In this document: one piece after another, positions 53,411 through 62,148 of the stretch
How the letters are laid out: the number at the start of each line of letters is the position of its first letter
Numbering within the stretch: position 1 is the first letter of the stretch
Source: Rugamonas brunnea
GTDB taxonomy: Bacteria > Pseudomonadota > Gammaproteobacteria > Burkholderiales > Burkholderiaceae_D
Assembly (NCBI RefSeq): GCF_014042345.1
Contig: NZ_JACEZT010000005.1
Location: 248,001 to 312,000 of the forward strand
Reading direction: 5' to 3'
DNA: 64,000 nt
Made by a program: the position numbers and the translations under genes
The notes under the pieces: generated by a model
Told to the model about the DNA's origin: nothing
Seen by the model: only the letters and a program-made list of their open reading frames with translations
Databases searched by the model: none

Positions 53411-56257
53411 TTGGTGGACATGTTTGCGCTCGATCATGAGTTGGCGCAATGGGAAGCGGACTTGTCCGGCGCCCAGGGGACGGTGCGGCTGGACTTGTTG
53501 TCGCAGCTGGCCTGGCACATGCGCCAGCGCGACCCCGTGCGGGCCGCCGCCTGGTCGGCCGAAGTGGCCGTTGGCCTTGGCCAGTTGCCGGAGGCGCGGC
53601 GCGCGCCACTGGCCGCCCGCCTGCAACTGATCGACGCGGAAACCACGTGGCTGCGGGGCCAGCTGGACGGCGCCGAGCGGCTGGCGCGCGCCGCGCTGGC
53701 CGCGCTGGAACAGGCGGCCGACCACGCGGGCCAGGCCGACGCGCTGTGGCTACTGGCCTGGATCGCCACCGACCGTGGCGGCTCCGACCAGGCCCGCGCC
53801 TGCCTGGAGCAGGCCGCCGCCGCGGCCCGCGCCGGCGCCGACGCCGTGCGCCTGGACGTGATCGAAGCGGCCACCGCTATAACGGCCGTGTTCGCGGACT
53901 GGCAAAGCACCAGCGCCCGCTGGGCCGGCCGCTTCGACGTGGCGCTGGACGGCAAGCCGGTGGCCGCCGCCGGCTGGATCAGCGACTACTTCGGCACCTG
54001 CGCCTACCAGGCCTGCGATTTCGGGCGCGCCATCGGCCACCTGATGCGGGCCTACGAAGCCACGCTGGCCACCGGCCAGCTACGGCGCGCCATCATCGTC
54101 GCCACCAACATCGGCAACGCCTTCACCAGCCTGAACGCGCACGAGGCGGCGCTGGAATGGATGCAGCGCGGCCTGGACCTGGCGCGGCCCACGGGCTGGC
54201 CCATGAGCGTGGGCCTGTGCCTGATGCAGACCGGCGAAACGCTGCGCCACCTGGGCCAGCGCGAGGCGGCCCAGCATCTGCTGCGCGAAGCCTTGCACAC
54301 GCTGGCGCCGCTGTCCGGTTCGCGCGCCTATGCCGTGGCGCTTGAATACCAGGGCGACCTGGCGCTGGACCTGGGCAATTACCCGGCCGCGCTGGAGAGC
54401 TTCAGCCGGCTGGCCGAGCGCGGCGACGCGCTGTGCCAGTCCGACTTCCAGAGCAGCGCCCGGCGCGGCCAGGCGCACGCCCTGTCGCAACTGGGCCGGC
54501 CGGCCGACGCCGTGGCCGCCGCCAACGCCGCGCTGGCGCTGGCGCGCGAACATGGCGACGCGGCCAACCAGATCGCCGCGCTCGACGTGCTGGCCCGCAT
54601 CCACGCGCAGCACACGCTGCCCGACCCGCAGCCGATGAACGCGGCCAACGCCATGCTGCATTACCTGCAACTGGCGCTGGGCATCGCCGCCACCATCGAC
54701 GGCTACATCGTGCCCGGCACCTTGCTGGACGCGGCCGCGCGCGAGTACGCGGCCACCGGCGACCATGCGCGCGCCTACGAGATCGCGCTGCAGGCCAACG
54801 CTGCGCGCGAGCGCATCCACAACCAGCAGGCGACCAACCGCGCCATCGCGATGCAGGTGCAGTACCAGACCGAGCGCGCCCAGACCGAGGGCGAGCACCA
54901 CCGCCAGCTGGCGGCGGCCGAGGCGCAACGGGCCGAGGTGCTGCAACAGACCAGCGCCACGCTGGAACACCTGAGCGCCATCGGCCAGGAGATCACGGCC
55001 CACCTGGACGCGGCGGCCGTGTTCGGGGCACTGGACCGCCATGTGCACGCCCTGCTCGACGCCACCCATTTTTCCGTGTTCCTGCTGGAGCCGGACGGCG
55101 AGACGCTGAACTGCGTGTTCGGCGTGGAAGCGGGCCAGCCGCTGCCGGTCATGCGCGTGCCGCTGTCCGAACCCAACGCCAATTCCGCGCGCTGCGTGCG
55201 CGAGCGGCGTGAGATCCTGATCGAGATCGACGATGCCGGCGCCACCCCCAATCTGATCCCCGGCACGCTGCCGACACTGAGCCTGCTGTTCGCGCCGCTG
55301 CGTGTGGGCGAGCGGGTGCTGGGCGTGATGACGGTGCAGTCGCTGCAAGCGCGCGCCTATGGCGAGCGGGAACGGCTGATCTTCCGCACCCTGTGCGCGT
55401 ATGGCGCCATTGCGCTCGACAACGCGGCCGCCTACCGCCAGGTGGCGGCCACGCTCAAGACCCTGAGCGCGACCCAGGAACAGCTGCTGGAAAAGAACCT
55501 GGAACTGGAGCGGGCCTACAAGGCGCTGGAGGACGTGAGCCTGACGGACCAGCTGACGGGCCTGCGCAACCGCCGCTTCTTCCTGCAGAACGTGGACGCC
55601 GACGTGGCCATGAGCTTGCGCGGCTACGACCAGCCGGCGCACCGCGCGCCCACCGAATGCGAGCTGCTGGCGCCCAAGGACCTGGTGTTCTTCATGGTTG
55701 ACCTGGACCACTTCAAGGAAGTGAACGACCAGTACGGCCACGCGGCAGGCGACTCGGTGCTGGTGCAGATGCAGGAACGGCTGCGCGAAGTGTTCCGCGA
55801 GTCGGACTACCTGGTGCGCTGGGGCGGCGAGGAATTCCTTGTGCTGGCGCGCGCCACCCACCGTGACGAGGCGCGCGTGGTGGCCGAGCGCATGCGCCGC
55901 GCCGTGGCTGAACGCGACTTCGAGCTGCCGGACGGCACCCGGCTGGCGCGCACCTGCTCGATCGGCTTCGCCTGCTATCCCTTCCTGCCGTCGCAACCGC
56001 GGCTGCTGCCGTGGCCACAGGTGGTGGAGCTGGCTGACCAGGGCCTGTACATCGCCAAGCGCTCCGGGCGCAACGCGTGGGCCGCGCTGTACAGCACCGA
56101 AGGGGCGCGCCCGGACGGCCTGTTCCCGCGCCTGATGCACAACCTGGACCAGGCCGTGGCCGAAGGCGAAGTGCGCCTGCTGAGCAGCCTGGCCGGCCCG
56201 CTGGTGCTGGGCGGCGAACGGCGCCGCGTGGGCTTGTCGAGCGACCTCGAAGGCTGA
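53411..56257 (+). CDS. TPR-GAF diguanylate cyclase
   Basis: The protein has up to 948 residues. Its N-terminal half is a helical TPR-like repeat region (about 20-480) with no membrane segment. A coiled coil (about 485-520) follows, then a GAF domain (about 525-680) and a GGDEF domain with GGEEF at 805-809. An I-site RESD (796-799) stands five residues upstream, so feedback inhibition is expected. It is a cytoplasmic c-di-GMP synthase regulated by ligand binding to GAF and by partner binding to TPR. The start is unclear: TTG 53411, GTG 53414 and ATG 53420 all lie near AGGGACGG (53401-53408), which fits 53411 or 53414 best. Confidence 0.9.
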   Translation: MVDMFALDHELAQWEADLSGAQGTVRLDLLSQLAWHMRQRDPVRAAAWSAEVAVGLGQLPEARRAPLAARLQLIDAETTWLRGQLDGAERLARAALAALEQAADHAGQADALWLLAWIATDRGGSDQARACLEQAAAAARAGADAVRLDVIEAATAITAVFADWQSTSARWAGRFDVALDGKPVAAAGWISDYFGTCAYQACDFGRAIGHLMRAYEATLATGQLRRAIIVATNIGNAFTSLNAHEAALEWMQRGLDLARPTGWPMSVGLCLMQTGETLRHLGQREAAQHLLREALHTLAPLSGSRAYAVALEYQGDLALDLGNYPAALESFSRLAERGDALCQSDFQSSARRGQAHALSQLGRPADAVAAANAALALAREHGDAANQIAALDVLARIHAQHTLPDPQPMNAANAMLHYLQLALGIAATIDGYIVPGTLLDAAAREYAATGDHARAYEIALQANAARERIHNQQATNRAIAMQVQYQTERAQTEGEHHRQLAAAEAQRAEVLQQTSATLEHLSAIGQEITAHLDAAAVFGALDRHVHALLDATHFSVFLLEPDGETLNCVFGVEAGQPLPVMRVPLSEPNANSARCVRERREILIEIDDAGATPNLIPGTLPTLSLLFAPLRVGERVLGVMTVQSLQARAYGERERLIFRTLCAYGAIALDNAAAYRQVAATLKTLSATQEQLLEKNLELERAYKALEDVSLTDQLTGLRNRRFFLQNVDADVAMSLRGYDQPAHRAPTECELLAPKDLVFFMVDLDHFKEVNDQYGHAAGDSVLVQMQERLREVFRESDYLVRWGGEEFLVLARATHRDEARVVAERMRRAVAERDFELPDGTRLARTCSIGFACYPFLPSQPRLLPWPQVVELADQGLYIAKRSGRNAWAALYSTEGARPDGLFPRLMHNLDQAVAEGEVRLLSSLAGPLVLGGERRRVGLSSDLEG

Positions 56258-56400
56258 ACGGGCGTCCGGCGTCCGGTTTCTCATACCGAACCATGGCTGC
56301 CCGTCCAATTATTCGGACGCGGGTCGCGGCAGTTTCGTCCCCGGCGGGAAATTTCTTCGTAAAATCAATCGCTTGTCCGTGTTCGCCGGACCCGCCAGCG

Positions 56401-56417
56401 TTGGCACGCCGATTGCA
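56401..56417 (+). promoter_or_regulatory. Sigma-54 promoter of the amino-acid binding protein
   Basis: TTGGCACG-CCGA-TTGCA matches the RpoN consensus (YTGGCACG-N4-TTGCW) at every defined position. The -24 GG and -12 GC are correctly spaced, and the element is 44 bases before the start codon. Confidence 0.88.
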
Positions 56418-56460
56418 ATCTTCCTGTGTTTGACGTCACAACTACAACGGGAGATGGACT

Positions 56461-57321
56461 ATGCGAAGCAATAAAGTATTGGTGGCGGCTGCGCTGCTGG
56501 GCGTGATGGCCGGTGCGGTGGCGGGCGAGGCGGGCGGACCGCTCAAGCTGGCCAAGCCGGGCACGATCACGATCGGTTACCGGGACGCGTCACAGCCGTT
56601 TTCGTTCGCGGATGCGCAGCACAAGCCGGCCGGCTACACCATCGACCTGTGCGGCGCCGTGGTCGAGGCCATCCGGAAGGAATTGGGCCAGCCGGAGTTG
56701 AAGGTGAGCTACGTCCCCGTGTCGTCCAGCGACCGGATCGCGAAGGTGAAGGACGGCGCCGTCGACCTGGAGTGCGGCTCGACCTCGATCACGCCTCAGC
56801 GCGCGACCGAGGTGGCGTTTTCCACGCCCATCTTCTTCTCCGACACCAAGGTCATGGTGCGCGCCGATTCCGGCATCCAGTCCGTCGCCGACCTGAAAGA
56901 CAAGCGCGTGATCGTCAACCAGGGCGCGTCCGGCGCGCCGGTGCTGGCCAAGGCGGACCTGGAGAAGGGCCTGCACATCCAGTTCGTCAAGTCGCACGAC
57001 AACGTGGAATCGTTCGGCGCGCTGCAGCAAAAGAAGGTCGACGCCTTCGTCCATGACGACGTGCAGTTGGCGCAGCTGGCGGCCACCGCGAGCAATCCGA
57101 AAGGCTTTGTGCTGCTGAAGGAATCGCTGGCCAGCGACCCGATCGCCATCATGCTGCGCAAGGATAACAAGCCGCTGCAACAGCTGGTGGACGCCACGCT
57201 GGCCAAGCTGAGCGCCTCGGGCGAATTCAGCAAGATCTACAGCAAGTGGTTCCTCACGCCCACGTTCAAATTCCCCATGAGCGAGAACCTGAAGCACGAG
57301 CTGAAGAACCCCGGCAAGTAA
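56461..57321 (+). CDS. Amino-acid ABC transporter substrate-binding protein (glutamate/aspartate type)
   Basis: The 286-residue periplasmic protein has a signal peptide (VLVAAALLGVMAGAVAG). The GltI-type type 2 binding fold follows: TITIGYRDASQPFSFAD, YTIDLCGAVVEAI, DLECGSTSITPQRATEVAFS and FVHDDVQLAQLA. It binds glutamate or aspartate for an importer. No permease or ATPase gene is nearby, so it is an orphan binding protein. CGGGAG precedes the ATG. A consensus sigma-54 promoter drives it, so expression should depend on nitrogen or carbon status through an enhancer-binding protein. Confidence 0.93.
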   Translation: MRSNKVLVAAALLGVMAGAVAGEAGGPLKLAKPGTITIGYRDASQPFSFADAQHKPAGYTIDLCGAVVEAIRKELGQPELKVSYVPVSSSDRIAKVKDGAVDLECGSTSITPQRATEVAFSTPIFFSDTKVMVRADSGIQSVADLKDKRVIVNQGASGAPVLAKADLEKGLHIQFVKSHDNVESFGALQQKKVDAFVHDDVQLAQLAATASNPKGFVLLKESLASDPIAIMLRKDNKPLQQLVDATLAKLSASGEFSKIYSKWFLTPTFKFPMSENLKHELKNPGK

Positions 57322-57365
57322 CGCTGGCCGGTGTGGCGGCGCACGTAGTCTGCAATGTTGACAAA

Positions 57366-57380
57366 ACAATGATAGATTGT
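57366..57380. promoter_or_regulatory. Dyad ACAAT-N5-ATTGT after a TTGACA hexamer
   Basis: TTGACA at 57358-57363 is followed by the dyad ACAATGATAGATTGT. It lies 58-80 bases before the CrtI-like start. The dyad could be an operator that overlaps the promoter of this gene; the -10 is poor. Confidence 0.4.
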
Positions 57381-57437
57381 GTGCCGCCACGGCCGATCTG
57401 ATCTTTTTGCGCGGCCGGGCTTTTCCAGGGAGCGCGC

Positions 57438-58883
57438 ATGAAGACGAAAACGGTCGCCGTGATCGGCGCTGGCGTGGCCGGTCTGGCCGCCGGCATCCAC
57501 CTGGCCCAACGCGGCCTTGATGTCACCCTCTACGAGCGCGCCGGGCGCGCCGGTGGCTGCTGCACCACCACCGAATCCGATGGCTACGTGTTCAACGACG
57601 GCGCCATGTACCTGGCCATCCCCGCCATCCTCGACGCGGGCTTCGCGCGGCTGGGCATGGACCGCGCCGCGCTGCTGCCGCTGCGCCGGATCGAACGCAT
57701 GCAGACTTCCACCTTCGACGACGGCAGCGCCATCCGCTTCGGCGTTGGCGGCGCGCTGGACGCGCAAGGCGCAGGCCTGGATGGCCGGGCCGACGCGCTA
57801 CGGGCCGAGCTGGCGCAACTGGTGGCCCGCTGGCGTGAACTCTACGATGTACTGACGGGCGACATCATCGTGCGGCCATTGTCCGTGCCGCGCCTGCTGG
57901 CGGCCACCTGGCGCCATCTGCCCAAACTGGCCGGCACGGTGGGCAAGGAGCTGGCGCGGCACATCGCCGATCCCAAACTGCGCGCCGCGCTGGCCAACGT
58001 CACCCTGTACACGGGGCTGGCGCCGGCGCGCACGCCGGCATTCCAGATGGTGGGCACGATGGCCATGCTGCTCGACGAGTTTTACTTGCCGGTGGCCGGC
58101 ATGGGCGCCATCCCGGCGGCGCTGGAGCAGCGTCTGCTGGCGCTGGGCGGCAAGCTGGTCTGCAACGCGCACGTGCAGTCCATCGATGTGGCGCATGGCC
58201 GCGCCGCCGCGCTGACCGTGGCGGGCAGGGGCACCGTGCCCTACGACGCCATCGTCTCCACCGTGAGCGGCATGCACACCTTCGCCTCGCTGCTGAAGGC
58301 GAGCGACGTTCCCGCCGCCATGCGCAGGAAGACGCAGCGCGCGCCGTTGTCGCAGCGGGCCGTGTCGGTGCAGTTCGGGCTGCGCAACCGCATCGACGGC
58401 GTCAGCCACTTCAACTACCGCACCCCGCTGATGGAGCAGCAGCACCGCTTCCTCGATGCCGGCGACATGGCGTGCCTGGCCTACACCGTGCCCACCGTCA
58501 CGGCGCCTGAACTGGCGCGCGGCGGCGGCAGCATCATCGAAGTGTATCCATCCATCGACCAGTCGCTGGCGCCCGATGCGTGGACCGATGCGCGCACCGG
58601 GGAGGTGGCGCAGGCCGCACAGCAAGCCCTGGCGGCGCTGCATCCGCTGGACGTGGCCGTGCGCCGCGTGCGCTCACCGCGCTACTTCCGCGACCAGATG
58701 TTCCTGTACGAGGGCGCGGTCTACGGCTTGTCGCCGGCCGCCGACAGCCGCGCCCAGTACCCGCACGCCACGCCCATTCCCGGCCTGTACCAGGCGGGCC
58801 AGACTTCGTATCCGGGCTTCGGGGTGAGCACGTCGCTGCTGTCGGGGATATTCGCCGCCGAGCAGTTGCTGGCGCGCGCGTGA
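57438..58883 (+). CDS. CrtI-like FAD-dependent oxidoreductase (phytoene-desaturase type)
   Basis: The 481-residue protein begins with the FAD-binding VAVIGAGVAGLAAGIHLAQR and the ER-AGRAGG motif of phytoene desaturase-like flavoproteins. The C-terminal region has GLYQAGQTSYPGFGVSTSLL, where the FAD contacts lie. Family members isomerise or desaturate carotenoids, retinol or other lipids. No other carotenoid gene is nearby, so a carotenoid role is not supported. It stands as a single gene behind the amino-acid binding protein, with a dyad-bearing promoter region. Confidence 0.88.
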   Translation: MKTKTVAVIGAGVAGLAAGIHLAQRGLDVTLYERAGRAGGCCTTTESDGYVFNDGAMYLAIPAILDAGFARLGMDRAALLPLRRIERMQTSTFDDGSAIRFGVGGALDAQGAGLDGRADALRAELAQLVARWRELYDVLTGDIIVRPLSVPRLLAATWRHLPKLAGTVGKELARHIADPKLRAALANVTLYTGLAPARTPAFQMVGTMAMLLDEFYLPVAGMGAIPAALEQRLLALGGKLVCNAHVQSIDVAHGRAAALTVAGRGTVPYDAIVSTVSGMHTFASLLKASDVPAAMRRKTQRAPLSQRAVSVQFGLRNRIDGVSHFNYRTPLMEQQHRFLDAGDMACLAYTVPTVTAPELARGGGSIIEVYPSIDQSLAPDAWTDARTGEVAQAAQQALAALHPLDVAVRRVRSPRYFRDQMFLYEGAVYGLSPAADSRAQYPHATPIPGLYQAGQTSYPGFGVSTSLLSGIFAAEQLLARA

Positions 58884-58922
58884 GCCATGACGCGGCGCCG
58901 GTACGGCTGGGTCCAATTAATT

Positions 58923-58928
58923 TATACT
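58923..58928 (+). promoter_or_regulatory. Candidate -10 box before tag
   Basis: TATACT lies 39 bases before the tag start in a short AT-rich patch. It is the only promoter-like element in the 83-base gap. Confidence 0.4.
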
Positions 58929-58966
58929 GTCCGCCTTCCGCGCCTGAAGCGCTAGAACTTGCTGCC

Positions 58967-59530
58967 ATGACCGTTACCCGCTGCCGCTGGGCCAACCCGG
59001 CCAATCCCCGTTACCTCGATTACCATGACCACGAATGGGGCGTGCCTTGCCACGACGAGCTGCGCCTGTTCGAGATGCTGAATCTGGAAGGGGCGCAGGC
59101 GGGGCTGAGCTGGGAGACCATCCTCAACAAGCGCGACACCTACCGCGCCGCGTTCGACAACTGGGACGCGGAAAAGATCGCCGCCTACGACGACGCCAAG
59201 GTGGCGCAGTTGCTGGCCGATCCCGGCATCGTGCGCAACCGCCTGAAGGTGGCGGCCGCCATCAGCAACGCGCGCGCCTACCTGCGCCTGCGCGCGGAGG
59301 GCGGCTCGCTCGACCGTCTGCTGTGGGACTATGTGGATGGCCAGCCTCTCGTCAACGCCGAACAGCCGCGTCCCAGCAAGACGGCCTTGTCCGACCGCAT
59401 CTCCAAAGACCTCGCCAAGCGCGGCTTCAAGTTCGTTGGTTCCACCATCATCTACGCCTACATGCAGGGCATCGGCATGGTGGACGACCACGACCCGGCC
59501 TGCTTCCGCCACGCGGCGCATCGGTCATGA
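58967..59530 (+). CDS. tag: DNA-3-methyladenine glycosylase I
   Basis: The 187-residue protein has the Tag features. Zinc ligands are C6, H20 in YHDHEWG, and H175 and C179 near the end. The catalytic Glu E41 lies in LNLEGAQAGLSWETIL, followed by FVGSTIIYAYMQGIGMV. It removes 3-methyladenine from alkylated DNA. The length equals E. coli Tag (187). The stop overlaps the mnmC start (ATGA), so the two are translationally coupled. Confidence 0.96.
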   Translation: MTVTRCRWANPANPRYLDYHDHEWGVPCHDELRLFEMLNLEGAQAGLSWETILNKRDTYRAAFDNWDAEKIAAYDDAKVAQLLADPGIVRNRLKVAAAISNARAYLRLRAEGGSLDRLLWDYVDGQPLVNAEQPRPSKTALSDRISKDLAKRGFKFVGSTIIYAYMQGIGMVDDHDPACFRHAAHRS

Positions 59531-61236
59531 GCGCGCGTCTGGTCGTCCTCGCGACGGATTTCGGCGACGGCAGCCACTTCATGCGGACGTGGGCCGCCAG
59601 CGTGGGCGAACTGCATTACCTCGCCATCGCCCCCCGTCCGCCGCAGGCATCGGACATCAGCGATCCGCAGTTGCGCGCCCTGTGGCCGCTGCCGCTGCCG
59701 GGCGTGCACCGCATCCTGCTCGATGGCGGCCGCGTCACGCTGGACCTGATGGTGGGCACGGTGCCGGCCATGCTGCCGCAGATCGCGGCGCGGGTGCACG
59801 TATTCCACCTGCCCGCCGCTGTTGGCGAGCAGCCGCCCGAGCGCACGCTGGCCCGCGCGCTGGCCGCCCTGGCCACGCCAGGCGCCACGCTGCACGCGCA
59901 GGCGCCCGATGAAGCGCTGGTATGGGCGCTGGCGGCCGCCGGTTTCGCCTGCAAGGTCGCGCCGCAGACGCGGGACCATGCCGCGCCCGACGCCGTGCCC
60001 GACGCCGTTCCTGATATCGACGCGCAGTTCGCCAGCCGCCGTGCGCATCCGCCGGCGCCGCCGGCACCGGTGCGGCGCGCCGTCGTCATCGGCGCCGGCG
60101 TGGCCGGTTCCGCCGCCTGCCACCGCCTGTGCGCGCGCGGCTGGGACGTGACCCTGATCGAGCGCCACGATGGCCCGGCCCAGGAAGCCTCGGGCAACCA
60201 TGCCGGCATCTTCATGCCGCTGCTGTCGAAGGACGACAACATCCCCACCCGCCTGACCCGCACCGCCTACCTGTTCGCGCTGCGCGAATGGCAGCGCATG
60301 GGGGGCGTGGGCCAGGTGTTCCGGGGCGCCAGTTGCGGCGTGCTGCAACTGGCGCGCGACGCCGGCCATGCGCGCGTGCAGCGCGAGGTGGTGGAGGGCG
60401 GCGACTATCCGCCGGAATTCGTGCGCTGGCTTGATGCGCCGGCCGCCAGCGCTTTGCTCGGTTCGGCGACGCCGCACGGCGGCTGGCTGTTCGGGCAGGG
60501 CGGCTGGGCGCGTCCGTCGTCGCTGTGCCAGGCCATGCTGGACGCCTGCGGCGAACGCCTGCATCGCGTGTTCCATGCCGAGGCGCTCACGCTGGCCAGG
60601 GTCGACGGCGAATGGCAGGTGCGCGCGGCCGATGGCGCGCTGCTGGCGCAGGCACCGACACTGATCCTGGCCAATGGCACGGGCGCCACCCGGCTGGCGC
60701 AGGCGGCCGAGCTGCCGCTGTCGGCCTTGCGCGGCCAGGTCACGCATCTGGACCCCGCGCGCGTGCCGCCGCAGTCGCTGGTGGTGTGCCGCGAAGCGTA
60801 TGTGACGCCGCCGTCCGACGGCGTGGTATGCGCCGGCGCCACCTACGGCACCGACGACGATCGCGCGCTGCGCGAGGCGTGCCAGCAGGAGAATCTCGCG
60901 CGGCTGGCCGAGATCCTCGACGGCGTGCAAGTGGACGATGCGCCGCTGGCGGGCCGGGTCGGTTTCCGCTGCGCCGCGCCGGACCGGCTGCCGCTGGCCG
61001 GGGCGCTGCCCGACTATCCATCGGCCGGCCGTCTGGAGCAGTTGCGCGATGTGCCGCGCCATCCGGGCCTCTACTGCCTGCTCGGCTACGCGTCGCGCGG
61101 CATCATCTGGGCGCCGCTGATGGCCGAGGTGCTGGTGTCGCAGCTGGAGGGCACGCCGCTGCCGCTGGAAGCCACGCTGGCCGAGGCGATCGACCCGGGC
61201 CGCTTCCTGCTCAAGCAGCGGCGCCGCAGCCAGTAG
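59527..61236 (+). CDS. mnmC: MnmC FAD-dependent tRNA oxidoreductase with a reduced N-terminal methyltransferase domain
   Basis: The 569-residue protein is about 100 residues shorter than E. coli MnmC (668). The C-terminal MnmC domain (about 183-560) is intact: AVVIGAGVAGSAACHRLCAR, EASGNHAGIFMPLLSKDDN, ALRGQVTHL, VCAGATYGTDDD and GYASRGIIWAPL. It oxidises cmnm5(s2)U34 to nm5(s2)U34 in tRNA. The N-terminal MnmD half begins late: the SAM motif GFGTGLNF is DFGDGSHF (11-18), and the catalytic DGFAPAxNP region is missing, replaced by VFHLPAAVG (92-100). PLPGVHRILLDGGRVTLDL still matches MnmD. The methyltransferase is therefore probably inactive. It is coupled to tag. Confidence 0.88.
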   Translation: MSARLVVLATDFGDGSHFMRTWAASVGELHYLAIAPRPPQASDISDPQLRALWPLPLPGVHRILLDGGRVTLDLMVGTVPAMLPQIAARVHVFHLPAAVGEQPPERTLARALAALATPGATLHAQAPDEALVWALAAAGFACKVAPQTRDHAAPDAVPDAVPDIDAQFASRRAHPPAPPAPVRRAVVIGAGVAGSAACHRLCARGWDVTLIERHDGPAQEASGNHAGIFMPLLSKDDNIPTRLTRTAYLFALREWQRMGGVGQVFRGASCGVLQLARDAGHARVQREVVEGGDYPPEFVRWLDAPAASALLGSATPHGGWLFGQGGWARPSSLCQAMLDACGERLHRVFHAEALTLARVDGEWQVRAADGALLAQAPTLILANGTGATRLAQAAELPLSALRGQVTHLDPARVPPQSLVVCREAYVTPPSDGVVCAGATYGTDDDRALREACQQENLARLAEILDGVQVDDAPLAGRVGFRCAAPDRLPLAGALPDYPSAGRLEQLRDVPRHPGLYCLLGYASRGIIWAPLMAEVLVSQLEGTPLPLEATLAEAIDPGRFLLKQRRRSQ

Positions 61237-61387
61237 CGCGTCCGGCGTCCAGGCTGGCGTTGCATTCGCGCCAACTAATCTATTGCTGTAACTCAATTCC
61301 GGGCCTTTCGCACTTGTCGGCGGGATATAATTCAACTCCAACAATGCGGGCACCAGGGGCGCCGCGTAGCCCCTTCCGGAGAGCTGA

Positions 61388-62134
61388 ATGATGGATGACC
61401 AAGCGGGTGCGCCCGAGCTGTTTTTGTTCCTGGCTTCGACCGTGCACGACATGAAAAATTCGATCGGTGTGCTCAGCGGCACGCTGGAGCAGTTGCTGTC
61501 GGCCGCGCCGCCGCCCGCCGCCGCCACGCCTGCGGACGCCGATCCCGCCGCGACGGAAGAACCAACACCCTACAGCCAGATGGCGCACATGCTGTACCAG
61601 ACCCGCCGCCTGAACGACAACCTGATCCAGCTGCTGGCCCTGTACAAGGAAGTGGGCAAGCCCGGCTATCCGTTCGACCCGGCGCCGCAGCAGATCGGTG
61701 AACTGGTCGAACAAGTGGCGTCGCAGGCGCGTATCCTGCTCAAGTCGCGCGGCATCACGCTGGAACTCGACTACGCGCCTGAACTGATCTGGAGCTTCGA
61801 TGAAGACCTGGTGATCGGCGTGCTGGTGCACGCCATCAACAACGCCATCCGCTACACGCGCGACCGCGTGCGCCTGGCCATCCGCGTCGATGGCGACGAG
61901 CTGGAACTGCGGGTCGAGGACAACGGCGACGGCTTCCCGCCCGCCATGCTGGCAGCGGGCGCCGCGCCCATGGAGCAAAGCCGCGTCAACTTCCTCACCA
62001 ACAGCAGCGGCCTGGGGCTGTACTTCTCGCGCGAAGTGGCGCGCATGCACAAGCACCGCCAGCGCAGCGGCAGCATCGCGCTGTCCAACGGCGGCGCGCT
62101 GGGCGGCGGCTGTTTCGTCCTGCGCCTGCCCTAG
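61388..62134 (+). CDS. Cytoplasmic sensor histidine kinase
   Basis: The 248-residue protein has no membrane segment or recognised sensor domain. Its H-box is STVHDMKNSIGVL (H20), an HDxKN variant. It is followed by a Pro/Ala-rich loop and a HATPase (NNAIRYT N-box, DNGDGFP, SSGLGLYFSREVARMH). It would autophosphorylate and pass phosphate to a receiver. The downstream gene, 14 bases away, encodes a REC-TPR protein (D70) and is the likely partner. The short N-terminus means the input must come from a partner protein. GGAGAG precedes the ATG. Confidence 0.9.
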   Translation: MMDDQAGAPELFLFLASTVHDMKNSIGVLSGTLEQLLSAAPPPAAATPADADPAATEEPTPYSQMAHMLYQTRRLNDNLIQLLALYKEVGKPGYPFDPAPQQIGELVEQVASQARILLKSRGITLELDYAPELIWSFDEDLVIGVLVHAINNAIRYTRDRVRLAIRVDGDELELRVEDNGDGFPPAMLAAGAAPMEQSRVNFLTNSSGLGLYFSREVARMHKHRQRSGSIALSNGGALGGGCFVLRLP

Positions 62135-62148
62135 GAACCCCACGTACC

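Noticed and set aside
57438..58883. Carotenoid biosynthesis locus
   Set aside because: Only one CrtI-like flavoprotein is present; no phytoene synthase, cyclase or other carotenoid gene lies nearby.
58580..58966. Long N-terminal extension of tag
   Set aside because: The extension overlaps the CrtI-like gene in another frame, and the family start (zinc ligand C6) fits the ATG at 58967.
59035..59526. Extending mnmC upstream to recover the missing MnmD part
   Set aside because: The upstream frame overlaps tag and translates to Arg-rich sequence without MnmD features, so the truncation appears real.
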